Shown one piece after another: positions 28,757-39,864 of a stretch of 64,000 nucleotides of DNA. Position 1 is the stretch's first letter; every line of letters begins with the position of its first letter. A program made the position numbers and the translations under genes. The DNA is from Takashimella koratensis (lineage: Eukaryota > Basidiomycota > Tremellomycetes > Trichosporonales > Tetragoniomycetaceae). The notes beneath the pieces were generated by a model that had not been told where the DNA came from, ran no database searches, and was given only the letters and a program-made list of their open reading frames with translations. The DNA is taken from positions 248,001 to 312,000 of the forward strand of contig BCKT01000013.1 in assembly GCA_003116875.1 (NCBI GenBank). The letters are read 5' to 3'.

Positions 28757-29744
28757 CGGGGGGGGGGGGGGGGGGGGGGGGGGTGGGAGCGGAGGCGCCA
28801 TGTCTCGTCGTCGATCAATCAAGACCAACCATCACTCCGCGCTCCCTTCCATGTCATGGAGCCTCATGCCGTTCGCACGCCGAACCTCGATCGACCCGCT
28901 AACGACGATGCGTGTGGACCCGATCACCCGTGTCGAGTTGACCATTGAACAAGGGAGGGAAAGACAATTGGAGATGGTCAGGCAGAGGGAAGAAGCAACA
29001 GTCTCGATTCAAAGTATGATAGGGAGAGTAGACGCTTTGATCAAGCAGAAAGACGTGGTTAGGGCATGGGCAAAGTCGTCGCTCGACAGTGTGAGTGGCC
29101 GTTTGTCTCAAGACCTAGAGTAAAACGAGGGGGGATCTCACATATTGCTTCCATATTAATCACTTTGAACCCAGATCCACACGCTCAACGAAGTCCTAGA
29201 CAACCTCCGACGCGAGATCAACTCTTCCTCTCGAGCTCGAATCGGACGCGCTCTTGATTCCTTCTACAATATGCTTCTCCGTGGTTCGTCGCCTGCTATC
29301 CGGCTGGGGTTTCGGTTCTGGCGCCTCGCTGCGCCTCGCTTGGACGTGGATGAGTATGACACCAACGGGCACGGGGATGGGAGTGGGAATGGGAATGGGA
29401 TTGGTGAGGGAGAAGGTGAGGAGGGTGAAGAAGGGGATGGAGAGGCTTCAGGGTCCCAGGTATCGAGTCAGCCGCCGTCGCCTGTCAGATCAAAGTCAAC
29501 CAGCGCTACGTATCGCCAATCCCAGGGTCTGGGTGCGCAGAATGGGAACCGATCAGTATCGAATGGATCTAGAACCGGAACTCAAAACGCACAAGCCAAG
29601 ACTGGGTTGAGGAATACAAATTCGGCACAGTCGAGGTCCCGTCGAGCAGCAAGCGCAATGTACAGGTCGTTCAGTTGTTGGTTAGTCGCTGGCTTGCTCA
29701 CTGCGTTCCTCGTTTCGTTCTTCATCCTTGGTGGGAGAGACTAG
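24721..29744 (+). CDS. Large tail-anchored, low-complexity coiled-coil protein of unknown function
   Basis: I do not recognise this gene. Six exons (24721-25765, 25823-26602, 26701-27513, about 27601-28238, 28309-29089, 29175-29744) join in frame to about 1,540 residues. The first half is Ser/Arg/Pro-rich and probably disordered. More ordered blocks are KELERREAELAQERHLRALT, AQRVATHFDAFYDHIYDGIE, AWQYTLDDLAEYRSCGGRID, a coiled coil with RRAALRELQQTLHKENEFRE, FSHFVDQIDHIQKLFKVSAD and VVRAWAKSSLDSIHTLNEVL. A polyglycine tract (28701-28783) lies between them. The last 20-odd residues (CWLVAGLLTAFLVSFFILGG, then RD) form one membrane segment at the very C terminus, so it should be tail-anchored with the bulk in the cytosol. 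Start at ATG 24721 is the first in-frame ATG after the C/T-rich leader. Function unknown. Confidence 0.8.
28701..28783 (+). repeat. 83-base G homopolymer, one C interruption, inside a coding exon
   Basis: 56 G, one C at 28757, then 26 G. It is translated as polyglycine in the large tail-anchored protein and the frame on both sides agrees. Its true length is hard to sequence and may be wrong in the assembly. Confidence 0.85.
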
Positions 29745-30173
29745 GAGGTGGGTTGCGGTGATAGAGTTGGGTTGAGAGCAATGGCCAAGGGCGAAGGCGA
29801 GGCGAGGCAGGGGCAAGGGCAAGGGTAGAGAGACAAGGGAGAGAGAAACGCGGGATGAATCAAGAGTGGATCATTTGCATTGTCGGCAAACAAAAAAATA
29901 ATCTACAACATTGTGGTCTCCCCTATAAAAAGGGTATGTCAAGACTAGGCCCTATAGCTCTGTTCTTCAACCTCGTTTTTTCTCTCCTGATAATACGTTA
30001 TTATGATGATTAACGAGTCTTGAAAGAGATAGACAGAGATGTCACACGTTTTTCTTTTTTTTTGGTATCATGAAGAGTGATCCTCCACTCCAAGTCTGAT
30101 GATGGAATCGATCCTGGCTCCTCGGGTTTGGGGGATCGTATTGGTCGCCGCGCTCCCGTGATTATCGTTATCG
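29745..30173. other. Convergent intergenic region, tail-anchored protein / MDM34
   Basis: 429 bases. GGCAAGGGCAAGG-like purine stretch after the left stop codon, then A/T-rich sequence with TATAAAAAGGG at about 29924. No gene seen. Confidence 0.55.
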
Positions 30174-33104
30174 TTATCGTTTCTCGAGTTGGGGGAAACC
30201 ATAAGACGACCTCGAATCCCCCCTGCGTAGATAATTCGGTCTCACTCCAGACCCAGCCAACGACCCACCTCCCAGTCCTACAGCCGACGCTGCTGTAGCT
30301 CGATACCCGTCCCCTACTGCAGCTCCCACACCGCCAGCCCAATCATCATCCACCTCGTCCCTCCCTCCACCGGTCAGCTGTGACACAGGCGCTGGCGTTG
30401 GTGTCGCTGCTGCTGCTGCTGCTGCTGAAGTTGATGCAACCTTTGAGCCCGAGTTCAACCTGTAGATGCGTTTTCGGTGCGCGGCTTTCATGTGCACCCC
30501 CCCGTGGCCATGTCCGTACCCTCCCCCACCAACCATAGCATCCGATATCGAGCCGTACCCGTACCCTCCTGAAGAACCCGTATAACTCGTCGTACCGGAG
30601 GACGACCCGATCCCCGCGACTCCTGCCCCGGCGGCACCGGGTCCCACGCTCTTGCCCAAATGTGGGAAACTCCGGACAGCAATGTGCTCGTGTCCCCTCG
30701 CATAGGGCGACAGCGTGTGCGCCGAGTGCGAGAGCGTCGCGAGTTGCGAGACCGAGTTGTTCAACGGAAGCGTGATGTACCCCGGCCCACTGGCGCGGGC
30801 GGCAGGAGCCACCGACATCGCTAACGACGGCGCTCGGTCGGGAGCATAGCGCTGCGTATGTTGCGGTATCCGGTGGTTGTTATCATCCATGGAGGGATGA
30901 TGATGAGGATTCGCGGTGGTGTACCCTTTCGACGAAGGAAGCTGAGATGACGCCATGGTCGACAACGTCGCCGAGCGAGATGTATCATGAGTATGTTGAG
31001 TATCCCAACTCGATCCAGACGTCTTGGCAGCAGACGAAGAGTTGGTCGCTGATGCTCTACGTGAAGGGGGCATCGATCGCGCAGACTGCTGGTAGTGCCC
31101 GTGTGCTGGGTTTGGTTTGGAGTCAGTCCGTAGGTTGGAGGGGCCGAGGCCCGATGAAGAGGGAGTGGCAGCGACGGATCCGCCGAGGTTGCTGCTGTTG
31201 AATACGCGCCGGAGGGAAGAGCTCCCCGCGGTCGCTTGTCGAAGAAGAGGTGATTGAGGGACAGTGAAATCGTGTCGTCGTAGGCTCTGCAAGTGGTCAA
31301 GCAAATCAGTCCCAGACTCGTCAGCGGCGGATATATGCGGACATTTGCAGGGATAAGGAACAAGTATTCACACTCACACCTACGGTCGACGAGCCTGCGC
31401 CGATACTACTCGCTGCTCTTGCTGTCACCGACCCGCCCGTAGCCGTCGCTGTCCCCGACGGACTCGGCATCGCCTGTCCAGCCTCTGACGGCGCCCGGAT
31501 CCTCGACTGGGCATGGTAAACCCTCGGCCTCGTGACGACCCCACCTCCGACAGCTGGAAACGTCTCCCACTCTACAATATCGATTGACGTCGCGCGACTT
31601 CTACTCCGACTCTGCAGTCCGCTGGGGCCTGAGATCGACGCGCTCTGGAGCGCTTGGTCAAGCTCGACCATGTCGAGACTTTGCCTCTCGTCGACATCGT
31701 CGTCAACTTCGGCCTCGTCGATATCGCTTCGAGGACTGGCGGCGTCTTCGTCGGGGGAGGGCTCGCTGGAATACTCCGGTGGAGGAGAGAGGAGAGTAGG
31801 GTCGCCCATGAGACTGCCAAGGCCGCGGCCTTTGCCCTCCTCGATCTTGCCCCACAAGCGGCCAAACGCCTCGTACTCGCTGTGCGTCGGGAGACCCTCG
31901 GGCCGAAGACCGTAGGTTGGGTCGTAATGCTCGATACCGGGGAAGACAGTATATGATGTCGGGGACTCGGAAAGCGCGTTTGATGGTCTGCGTTCTCGCG
32001 CAGACGTCCGGCTCGACCGCCGCCGAGGTGTCGAGTGGGCAACGGGTACAGGCGCAGTGCTAGGCGGTGAATGCTCGTGCTCTGCTCCAGCCGTCTCGTC
32101 CTCTTCCTCTCCGCCCTTGGCGTATGACGATGACGGATCGGCATCTTTATACGGAGTTTCAACTTTCCCACCCGTCCCTGTCCCCGTAAACCACCTCTGA
32201 CTCAACCGATGGATAATCCCCGGCAAGTCTTCTCTGAACATCTCACGCAGCTGTCCCTCGATCTCCTGTTGCAGATATCCGCGGATAACCTCGACCGAAT
32301 CGAAGGTAGACGAGACGTCGACGTTCTGAAGCGGATCGTTCTTGAACACGAGGGTGATGCCCTTTGACGCGGATACGACGAGGATGAGGATCGCGCGGAG
32401 GTGGAGCAAGGATAGGCGAAGGGTCATGGGTACGAGCAGAGGTTGGGAGGCAAGGAGAGGGGTGGAGATAGGGAGGGCGGAAGAGTGAAGTGGGTTGGGA
32501 TGGTGAGAGAGCGGGTTGGCCTAGGGGAGTATTAGCAACGAGTCGAAGATAGCTTTCCTTAGTATTTGCGATTTGACTCACTTGCACTCTACATCGGACT
32601 TCGATCCAGGCATCGCCCTGGTAACCCAGCCGCATGATCCCTCTGAATCGATCGAGCGAGAGATCTCCAATTTCCAACAACGTCAAAGTCGGCGGCTGCA
32701 CGCATGTGTTAGTGTTAATTTGCCTAGCTTGATGTTTTTTCTGTCATCAAGCAGGTAGCTAAGAGATCGAGTACACACCTGAGTACCCATGTTCAAGTCG
32801 ACAACTTCGATACGGCCTTGAATGACAGGCGGCTTGTTTCCCTATTTCCGATCGCGTCAGTTAGAGTTCTCGAGTTCCCAGTAACCGCCCAAGTCGCTCC
32901 TGTTTACACTCGAGACGAGGAATAGCCAGAAGCGGGCTTACCTTGTTGAGGGCGGCCTCGAGCATAGCCTTGGCGTCATCGTAGAACGAGGGCGAGAACG
33001 CGGTCGACCAAGACGGGAAAACAAAGGACCTAGATAGAGGGAAGAAATGAGCGATATATTTTAGGTTTTGGCCGATTGGAAAGGGAGGTGAAAAGCGCTT
33101 ACAT
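30174..33104 (-). CDS. MDM34: ERMES complex subunit Mdm34
   Basis: Outer-membrane subunit of the ER-mitochondria encounter structure, with an SMP lipid-transfer domain. Five coding exons (33103-33104, 32942-33029, 32779-32841, 32582-32695, 31378-32520) plus 30174-31286 join without a frame break to 840 residues. Start is MSFVFPSWSTAFSPSFYDDA; then PPVIQGRIEVVDLNMGTQPP, TLLEIGDLSLDRFRGIMRLG and YQGDAWIEVRCRVQANPL, all SMP hallmarks, then GYLQQEIEGQLREMFREDLP. The C-terminal half is Ser/Gly-rich but retains the HRKRIYRLN motif typical of Mdm34. The predicted intron at 33030-33102 separates A-T from G of the start codon. No other ATG gives the conserved N terminus. The protein is longer than yeast Mdm34 because of the disordered second half. 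Confidence 0.9.
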
Positions 33105-33568
33105 GATGACCTAGGAGTCCCGGTGGGCTGAGGCGCGATTCGCGCTCTCGACGATAATGGGCAGGACGATGAGTGTGGAAGGGAGATGGGGGTGTGGTGG
33201 ATGTGCAAAGGTTAGAATGAGAGTAGTCGCGGCAACGGAGGTCGGAGGAAAGGTCACGGAGAAAATCTCAACACCAACAACAATGCGCGGGACTATCGTG
33301 GGAAAACAGAATCAACAAAAGCAGATCTGGGAACGCACATTAGCAATCTTTTGTGGCCACCCAACTACAATCCAAATTTCCACAACCTTCAACCTCTCTC
33401 TATTGTTCTCTCTATTGTCTCTCTCCATCTCCCACCTCTCACACTGTCTCATCATCCTCTCCTCCTATCCTCTACTCAAGCAGCCAGGCTCTTCTCACTC
33501 GTCATCCCCGTCGCCAATCACCTTGTGAATCACCGGGCGCGACTCAACACTCTTGCATTTCACCTCTG
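33105..33568. promoter_or_regulatory. Divergent promoter region MDM34 / Q-rich protein
   Basis: 464 bases between divergent starts, C/T-rich near 33380-33480 on the sense strand of the right-hand gene. No clear TATA element. Confidence 0.5.
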
Positions 33569-33785
33569 ATGCAACACCATAATCCGACGTGGGCAGCGGT
33601 TCGCACGGGGTCGGGATCGGTGCAGCAGTTCCCCTCGCAGCAACAACCACCACACCAACAGCTGCAGCTTCAGCCACAGCAGGCGCAACAGACCCAACAA
33701 CAACAACTACATCATCAATCACAGCTGCAGCGACAGCAGCAACAACAACAGCAACAGCAACTGAATCAACAACAGCTGTTCCCGC

Positions 33786-33858
<73 letters not shown>

Positions 33859-36576
33859 TCACCAACATCAACAACAACACGCACAACAGATCGAGGTGAT
33901 CAATCAACAGCAGCTCTCGACCTTACAACAACAACAGCAGCAACAGCAACATCCTCAAGCGCCGATTCAAACCTACCAACAGCCAATGGGTCAGGTCCTT
34001 GGATTTGCGTCGCAACCCAACGCTGCTGCACCTCAACAACCAAAGCAAGTCCCATCATTTGTCTCTCTTCCCGACTGTCCTTCTTACCTAACATCCATCA
34101 TCAACTCCATTCTCTCTTCCCAAACTTTTGGCTGACCTCAATGCTCCCAGCTTGTCGACGGGGACGAGCAACGGACTACCCGCTCCAGCTAATACGCGCG
34201 AATTTCTCAACCGCATCAGGACCGGAAGCGCTCCTCGATCAGCTTCCTCGGACGGTATCAACCCGCTCGCGAGCGGTAGCGGCGATCACGCGACTCCTGC
34301 AGGGACTGCACACGGCGGTATTGTGAGGCCAGCGACTACGAGTCCATCAATGGCGAACACACAGATGGCGAGTGCGCAGGGGTTTTCGGTGCAGCAACAT
34401 GCTCCGTATGTTGGTGCTACCAACGGCGGCGCGGTTATCAATTCATCTTGGCAGGGTCCCGTGAACAACGTCCCGGTAGCACACTCAAACGCGCGCTCGC
34501 CAGTTGTTTCAACGACTCCGGTCGTCCCTGTCGCCTCCACCACTCCTACAATTTCGACTCTCCCATCCGCGTCTCTAGTCGCCGCAGCTGGAGCACAAAT
34601 CGCCCGTGCGCCAACCACCCAGCCCAGCGCATTTGCCAGAGCAGCAAGCGCGAGCCAGGCTCAAGCGATCACAGCCTCAACTCTGCCCACCAATCCCGCA
34701 GAGCCTCAGTCGCCTGCTCTAACATTTGATACCGCGCAAAAGGCATGGCAGGGTTTATCAGAGGAAGCAGGTAAGATGTTCCAGAATGGATGGTGAGTCA
34801 CTCCCCTGCCGCGGATTGCAAACGCAGATTGAGGACTATCAACGAGCTGGAGAATGGTGCTGACTCGTCTGATCTGCTTTACAGGAATAAGCAGATGGAG
34901 GCTGGAGATACGGCGATGCGGATCGCACGAGAGCTATTTGACAAGCAAGCCGCGCAACTTCTTGAAGCCAGAGCCAAGGCGAAAGCCGCTGTGGACGTTG
35001 CGAGACAAGCGACGGCATTCGAGACCCAGCTGAAGAACGCTGAAAACCGAGAAGCGACCATATCTCGAAAATTGAAATCGTGTATTGGTTTTCTCCATGG
35101 TATTGGCCCGATGCAGCCGTACGATCCCAATCCTCGAACACTCGTAGAGGCTGCCGAACAGGTGGTGGCGCGAACTGCTTTCATTGCGAAGAACTACCAG
35201 GAGCATCAAGAGAGGGTCAAGGCTCTCGAGGCGCAGCTCGCGACGGCGACTCAGTCGGATAGCGCATCAGCAACCGCGGCCCTGAAGAAGCTGAGAGAAG
35301 AGAGCGAAAAGGAGAAAACTGAGGAGCTCGAGCAGTTACGAACGGCAAACGAAGCCGACACGCGACGGCAACTCGCGGAGAGCGCGAAATCGGCCGCGGA
35401 AGTCCTCGAGAGCGCGACGAAGACGAAGAACGCCGAAATCCAAGCACAGCAACAAGAGGCGAGCCGGTTGAGAGACGAACTCCGCGATGTCAAGGCCCGC
35501 AACGACGAGTTGGTGGCTGCCCAAGAGGCGCAGAAGCAGGAACTGGCGGCGCAGGAGGAGGTGAAGCAGAACATTGATGAGGTGATGAAGAAGTTGGAAG
35601 AGACGGAGAGGCAATTGGCCGAGGAGAAAGCAGCAAGAGAAGCTTTGGAGGCGACAGAGGCTGAGGTCGCGGCGGTAAATGCGGCAGTGATGCCCGACCC
35701 GGAACCGGAGCCAGAGCCAGAGCCAGAGCCGAAGATTGCGCCTGTGCCTGCCCCTGCCCCTGCACCTGCGCCTGTACCCGTGTCCGTGCCTGCGTCAGTG
35801 GAGTCATTACCACCAACTGAGCCTTCGCAGGGGCTCTCGACACAGGGACCCTCGTTGGAGCGGAAACGACCGGCAGAGTCAAGTCTGTCGGGATCATCGC
35901 GACTGGCTACCCCGTCACAGGCCCCAGCGTATGTCAACGGGAACGGCACCGTTCGAGGGGGTCCGCCTGAGAGCTCACAAAGCACGCCAATAGGTAAGTG
36001 TGACACTGTGTCAAGGTGAAGCACCTTGGTTCCGATTTCCAGTCACACAGGATAGCGAAATCAATTGCTGACGATGGTGTGTGTTACTGGTGGTGATCAG
36101 GTGGCGTGCGGAAGAAACAGCGCGTGATCCCTGACAGCCCCGAGGACGAGGTCGGCAATACCCAGGAACCAAGTGTGGAACCGCCAGCCGACCAGCGCGA
36201 GTGGATCCGATCTCGAATGACCAAGTTATTGGTTCGAACTAGTGAAAAGGGTATACATTGTCGTTGTTGCCAGTGAGTCCAAGTCCTGTTTGCCTCTTTC
36301 TGTTACAGCCTTTTCCCAATTATTTTTGATTGAGGTGTGGTCCATATCTACTCTTCTTGCCTTATTTTGCTGACGATGATGCCCTCGGTCTTCCCTTTGT
36401 TCCATAGCATCCATTACAAGGGCCAAGTGGGAGCGGACCAAGCTGGGTCGATCTACGATCAGCCCGTGTTGGGCAAGGACCTGTCGCTTGATCAGTTGAC
36501 AGATCATATGTGGGCAAAACACCTGTCCACGACTATTCGTCTGCGGCAGAACAGGCAGTCTCAGGGAAAAGAGTGA
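33569..36576 (+). CDS. Glutamine-rich coiled-coil protein with C-terminal Cys/His motif, function unknown
   Basis: I do not recognise a family. Exons 33569-34044, 34151-34792, 34885-35993, 36101-36272 and 36408-36576 sum to 2,568 bases (855 residues plus stop). N terminus MQHHNPTWAAVRTGSGSVQQ leads into a Gln/His-rich region with 24 consecutive CAA codons (33785-33856). A Ser/Thr/Ala-rich stretch follows (FLNRIRTGSAPRSASS; FDTAQKAWQGLSEEAGKMFQ). The middle is a long coiled coil (EAGDTAMRIARELFDKQAAQ through KKLEETERQLAEEKAAREAL), then Pro-Glu and Pro-Ala repeats, a basic patch VRKKQRVIPDSPEDE, and a C-terminal HCRCCHIHYKG ... LTDHMWAKHL motif with Cys and His spacing that could bind zinc. The first intron fits only as GC-AG (GCAAGT donor at 34045). 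A transcription or chromatin role is possible but only inferred. Confidence 0.78.
33785..33856 (+). repeat. Pure (CAA)24 codon repeat
   Basis: 72 bases of uninterrupted CAA encoding 24 glutamines within a larger CAA/CAG-rich segment (about 33620-33950). Confidence 0.95.
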
Positions 36577-37065
36577 GCTCGGGTGATGGGTTGAATGGGC
36601 GGGTACTGGGTGATAGGACGAGCTTGGCGGTGGGTTGTGAGCTGAGGGAAATGTGAGGTTGGTGTTCTTGGGTCCATTTCGGTGAAGCAGAAGTTGAAGA
36701 AGGACAGGTTGAATCGAGTGAGAGTCATTTCTGAGACCCCCGGACGTGTTCTTGGGATCTTGAGATATTGAATTCATGCCCCAACTGGGCATGACGCGAC
36801 ATATTTGTGTGTATCAACATAACGATTTATTCTGTCAATAAACGAACCCCCCCATTTTCACGACTCGGTCGCAATCCGATAGCGACTATAAGTATTGTTT
36901 ATAATGAGATATCATGCATGAGTAGGCACAAGAAGGTAGTCTGACAAACAATGATCTGCGATGTGACAAAGTGTGAGAGTAAGAAAATAAGAGATATGAA
37001 GAGAAACGAAAGGAGCGGTATTATGCAGAAGAGAATGACAAGCGATATGTTACTCAATCCAAGGT
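36577..37065. other. Convergent intergenic region, Q-rich protein / DRS1
   Basis: 489 bases with closely spaced poly(A) signals for both strands near 36826-36842, and A/T-rich sequence to their right. No gene seen. Confidence 0.6.
36826..36842. terminator. Back-to-back AATAAA poly(A) signals for convergent genes
   Basis: AATAAA on the plus strand at 36837-36842 and on the minus strand at 36826-36831. They sit about 260 and 235 bases past the stop codons of the plus and minus genes, so both 3' ends would overlap only slightly. Confidence 0.5.
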
Positions 37066-39864
37066 TTATCTCTTAGTCCTAGGCTTCTTCCCTCCTTTCT
37101 TATCCAAATTCACTTTCCCGCCCTTAACACTCCTCATCCCTTCACTCTTTGAGCTTGGGCCAAACATACTTCCTTTACTCTTGGGCAGCTTACGTTTCGC
37201 CGGTGCTCCACCTGTTGCCGCTGCTTTCCCTTTCCCCTTGGGAGCGTCCACCGAGATCTTACTAGGTAATGCACCTTTCTTCGCTCGACGAACCGCAGCG
37301 GACATACCGCTTTGGATATCACCGTCATCCTCGGCCGCCATCTTGCGTCGTTTTTGACGCCGAGAGAGACCGTCGTATTTCCCTCGCTTGACGTCGGTCT
37401 TGGCGGCGATAGACGAGCTGGGGACCGGTGCGGAGCCCTGGTGTGCGACCTTGCCGGCTTCTGTGAGGTGCGTCAATCAAGTGGTCCGAAAAAGAACGAG
37501 GCTTGAGCAAAAACAGAAAATACAAGGGAAAAGGTGCAGGTTTGAAGATGTTACACGGAACTCACCTTTCGCGGCGAGTTTCTCCTTCTCACTCTGGAAC
37601 CAGGTACGCGCTGGGCGCGCAAAGATCTCCGCCTCGTGCTTGACCATGTTCTGGCCCTTTCGAATCTCCATGTCGGCTTGTTGAAGCTGCGATAAACCGT
37701 CAGCAACAACACAAGGGTGAGAGGTGAGCAGAAGGAAAAGCGACCCCAAGTAGGACAGTCAGAGTGAGAGGATAAGATATATCCAGGGCCACTCACAATC
37801 TTCTCTTCCTTCTCCTCCTTCAACACCTCCTGGATGGTATCTTTGATCTCGGTCAGTCGCTCGGTAAAGTCCGAAACAGCTTCGGTGGGGATGATACGGT
37901 GTCGGATCTGGTCTGCGGCCGACTGCTTGATCACGGCTTTGAGCATTTTTCGGTCTGGTTCCCCGACAAGACTGATTGATCTGGGCAGGGTCAGCGAAAG
38001 CTGATCGTACGAGCGAGTATCGGAACAAAAGGCAACTGGTGGAATGCTATGTGTACAATCCCACAAGCGCCAAGACTCACCGTCCTACTCGCCCAGCTCG
38101 GGCTGTTCGACCGACGCGGTGGGTGTACTGCGCGAGCTGGCCCGGCATATCGTAATTGATAACCGTCTCAACGCCCTTGATATCAAGACCTCTTGATGCC
38201 AAGTCAGTCGCGAGGAGGTAGTCTACCCTTCCGGCTTTAAAGTCGGTCAACGCTGTCAACCTCTGCTCCTGGCTGAGATTTCCATGCAACTCCACCGCCT
38301 TGAGGCCCAAAAGCCCAAACGCGACCCTCATCTGGTGCGCGAGCTGCTTAGTCCTGAAGAAGATGATACACCGTTCCTTGACCGTCCGTTTACACAGTGC
38401 GATCAAGCTGGGTGTGCGCGATTCTTCAGCTCGGATTCGAACGAATTCCTGGACGAGACCTGCGGCAGTGGATCGTTTTTGATCGACAAAGACACGAATA
38501 GGTCGGTTCAAACTGAGTTTGACAAGCTGGTCAACGCTGTCGGTCATGGTTGCGGAGAAGAGCATGGTCTGGCGAGAGACAGGACAAGATTTGATGATTT
38601 CTTCCAGCTCGTCGTTGAAACCGGCTTCGAGCATGCGGTCGGCTTCGTCGATGACGAGAATGTCGAGCGCGGAGAGGGTGAAGGATGGGGTATTGGTCAA
38701 ATGGTCGATCAGTCGACCGGGAGTCGCGATCAGCACGTCGGGAAGGGATCGCAGCGCGTGTGCCTGGACATTGAGCGACAGCCCACCGACGAGCAGAGCG
38801 AACCGGATATCCAGCCCGGCTTTATCGACGATCGCTTTCCCGACATTCTCACATTGCACTGCCAGCTCGCGAGTAGGACAGAGCACGAGGACACGACACG
38901 CCTGCCCTGTCCGGCTTCGGTCGCGATACGACAGTCGTTCGAGAATAGGTACGAGGAACGCGGCCGTCTTACCGGAACCCGTAACGGCGGAACCGAGGAT
39001 ATCGCGACCCTGGAGCGCGAGCGGGATCGACTTGGCTTGGATAGGTGTAGGGTGGGTGAAGTTGAGCGCGGTAAGGGCGCGAAGAATGGAGCGAGAGAGT
39101 TTCATGGATGAGAAAGAGTCAGTGGATTCGGAGGGCTGGTCGCCAGAGTCGGCGAAGAAGGCGGCTTTTCGTGCAAGCTCGGCTTCGTCTTCGGCCTCGT
39201 CGTCGTCGTCTTCGTTGTCTTCGTCGCCCTCATCGCCCACATCCTCCTCTTCGTCCCCCTCCTCCCCCTCCTCTTCATCCTCCTCATCCTCATCATCTAC
39301 GTCCATCCCAATTAGGTCCTCGTCCTCGTCATCGTCTTCATCGTCTTCTTCTTCATCCTCGTCTTCCTCATCTTCATCATCCTCCTCGCCGGGAGACATC
39401 AGCTCGCGCGCCCTCTTTCGGTCCTGGTAAGGCAAAACAGGCCTCCCCAATCTTCGTTCGATAATATCGTCAACTGTCAATGGCTATGGACGAGTCAGCT
39501 CTCACTTTAAACTATACCCAGCGCCTTCCCAGCGACGTCTCGAGCTTTCTTTACCCAAACCTGTCCCCTCGAGCCCTTTTCACACCCCCCCCCCCCCCCC
39601 CCCCCCATCCCCCTTGGATTCTCATCAGAGCAGCCCCAGACGTACCTTCTGCTGCTGCTCGCCCTCGACAACGTCCTGCCCCCACAGGTCGAGCCCGTCC
39701 GCATGGTTTGATGACGAGCTGATATCGAATGAGAAAGACGGGTCGAGGTCGTCTGCCTTGGCTGCGGGCTTGTCGTCGGGTATAGCAGCCACACGTCCCT
39801 TAGTGCTAGAGGGGGGAGGGAGCTCGTCGTCCGAGTCGATGGTTCGGATGAGGTCGGCTGCCAT
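37066..39864 (-). CDS. DRS1: DEAD-box ATP-dependent RNA helicase Drs1 (DDX27)
   Basis: Nucleolar helicase for 60S ribosomal subunit assembly. Start ATG at 39862-39864, [20 protein letters not shown], then [18 protein letters not shown] and the conserved [14 protein letters not shown] very long Asp/Glu run precedes the core. Helicase motifs in order: Q motif region [20 protein letters not shown], motif I AVTGSGKT, Ia [34 protein letters not shown], then [32 protein letters not shown] and [12 protein letters not shown]. The C terminus carries [38 protein letters not shown] and a Lys/Arg-rich tail ending GGKKPRTKR, as in Drs1. Intron 1 holds 22 C (39585-39606 on the plus strand). Stop at 37066-37068. 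Confidence 0.93.
39585..39606 (+). repeat. C22 homopolymer in the first intron of DRS1
   Basis: Twenty-two uninterrupted C on the plus strand (G on the gene's sense strand). Confidence 0.9.

Noticed and set aside
28610..28902. Polyproline and alternative polyglycine frames through the G83 tract
   Set aside because: They are by-products of the homopolymer in the wrong frame; only the frame joined to the conserved blocks on both sides is kept.
29921..29934. TATAAAAAGGG as a promoter TATA box
   Set aside because: It lies between two convergent genes with no gene start nearby; the similar TATAAAAAAAGGG near 3292 has the same setting. Both are more likely 3'-end sequence.
33495..34326. Polyvaline, polyleucine and polythreonine frames across the CAA repeat
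   Set aside because: They are other-frame readings of the same trinucleotide repeat; the glutamine frame is the one that splices into conserved coding sequence.
34828..34884. A small exon (IEDYQRAGEW) between two introns in the Q-rich gene
   Set aside because: Joining it to the upstream exon creates a stop codon and leaves a 28-base intron; one 92-base intron (34793-34884) fits the frame instead.
38284..39464. Long plus-strand frames opposite DRS1
   Set aside because: They are antisense shadows of the helicase; the serine run is the complement of its acidic Asp/Glu tract.
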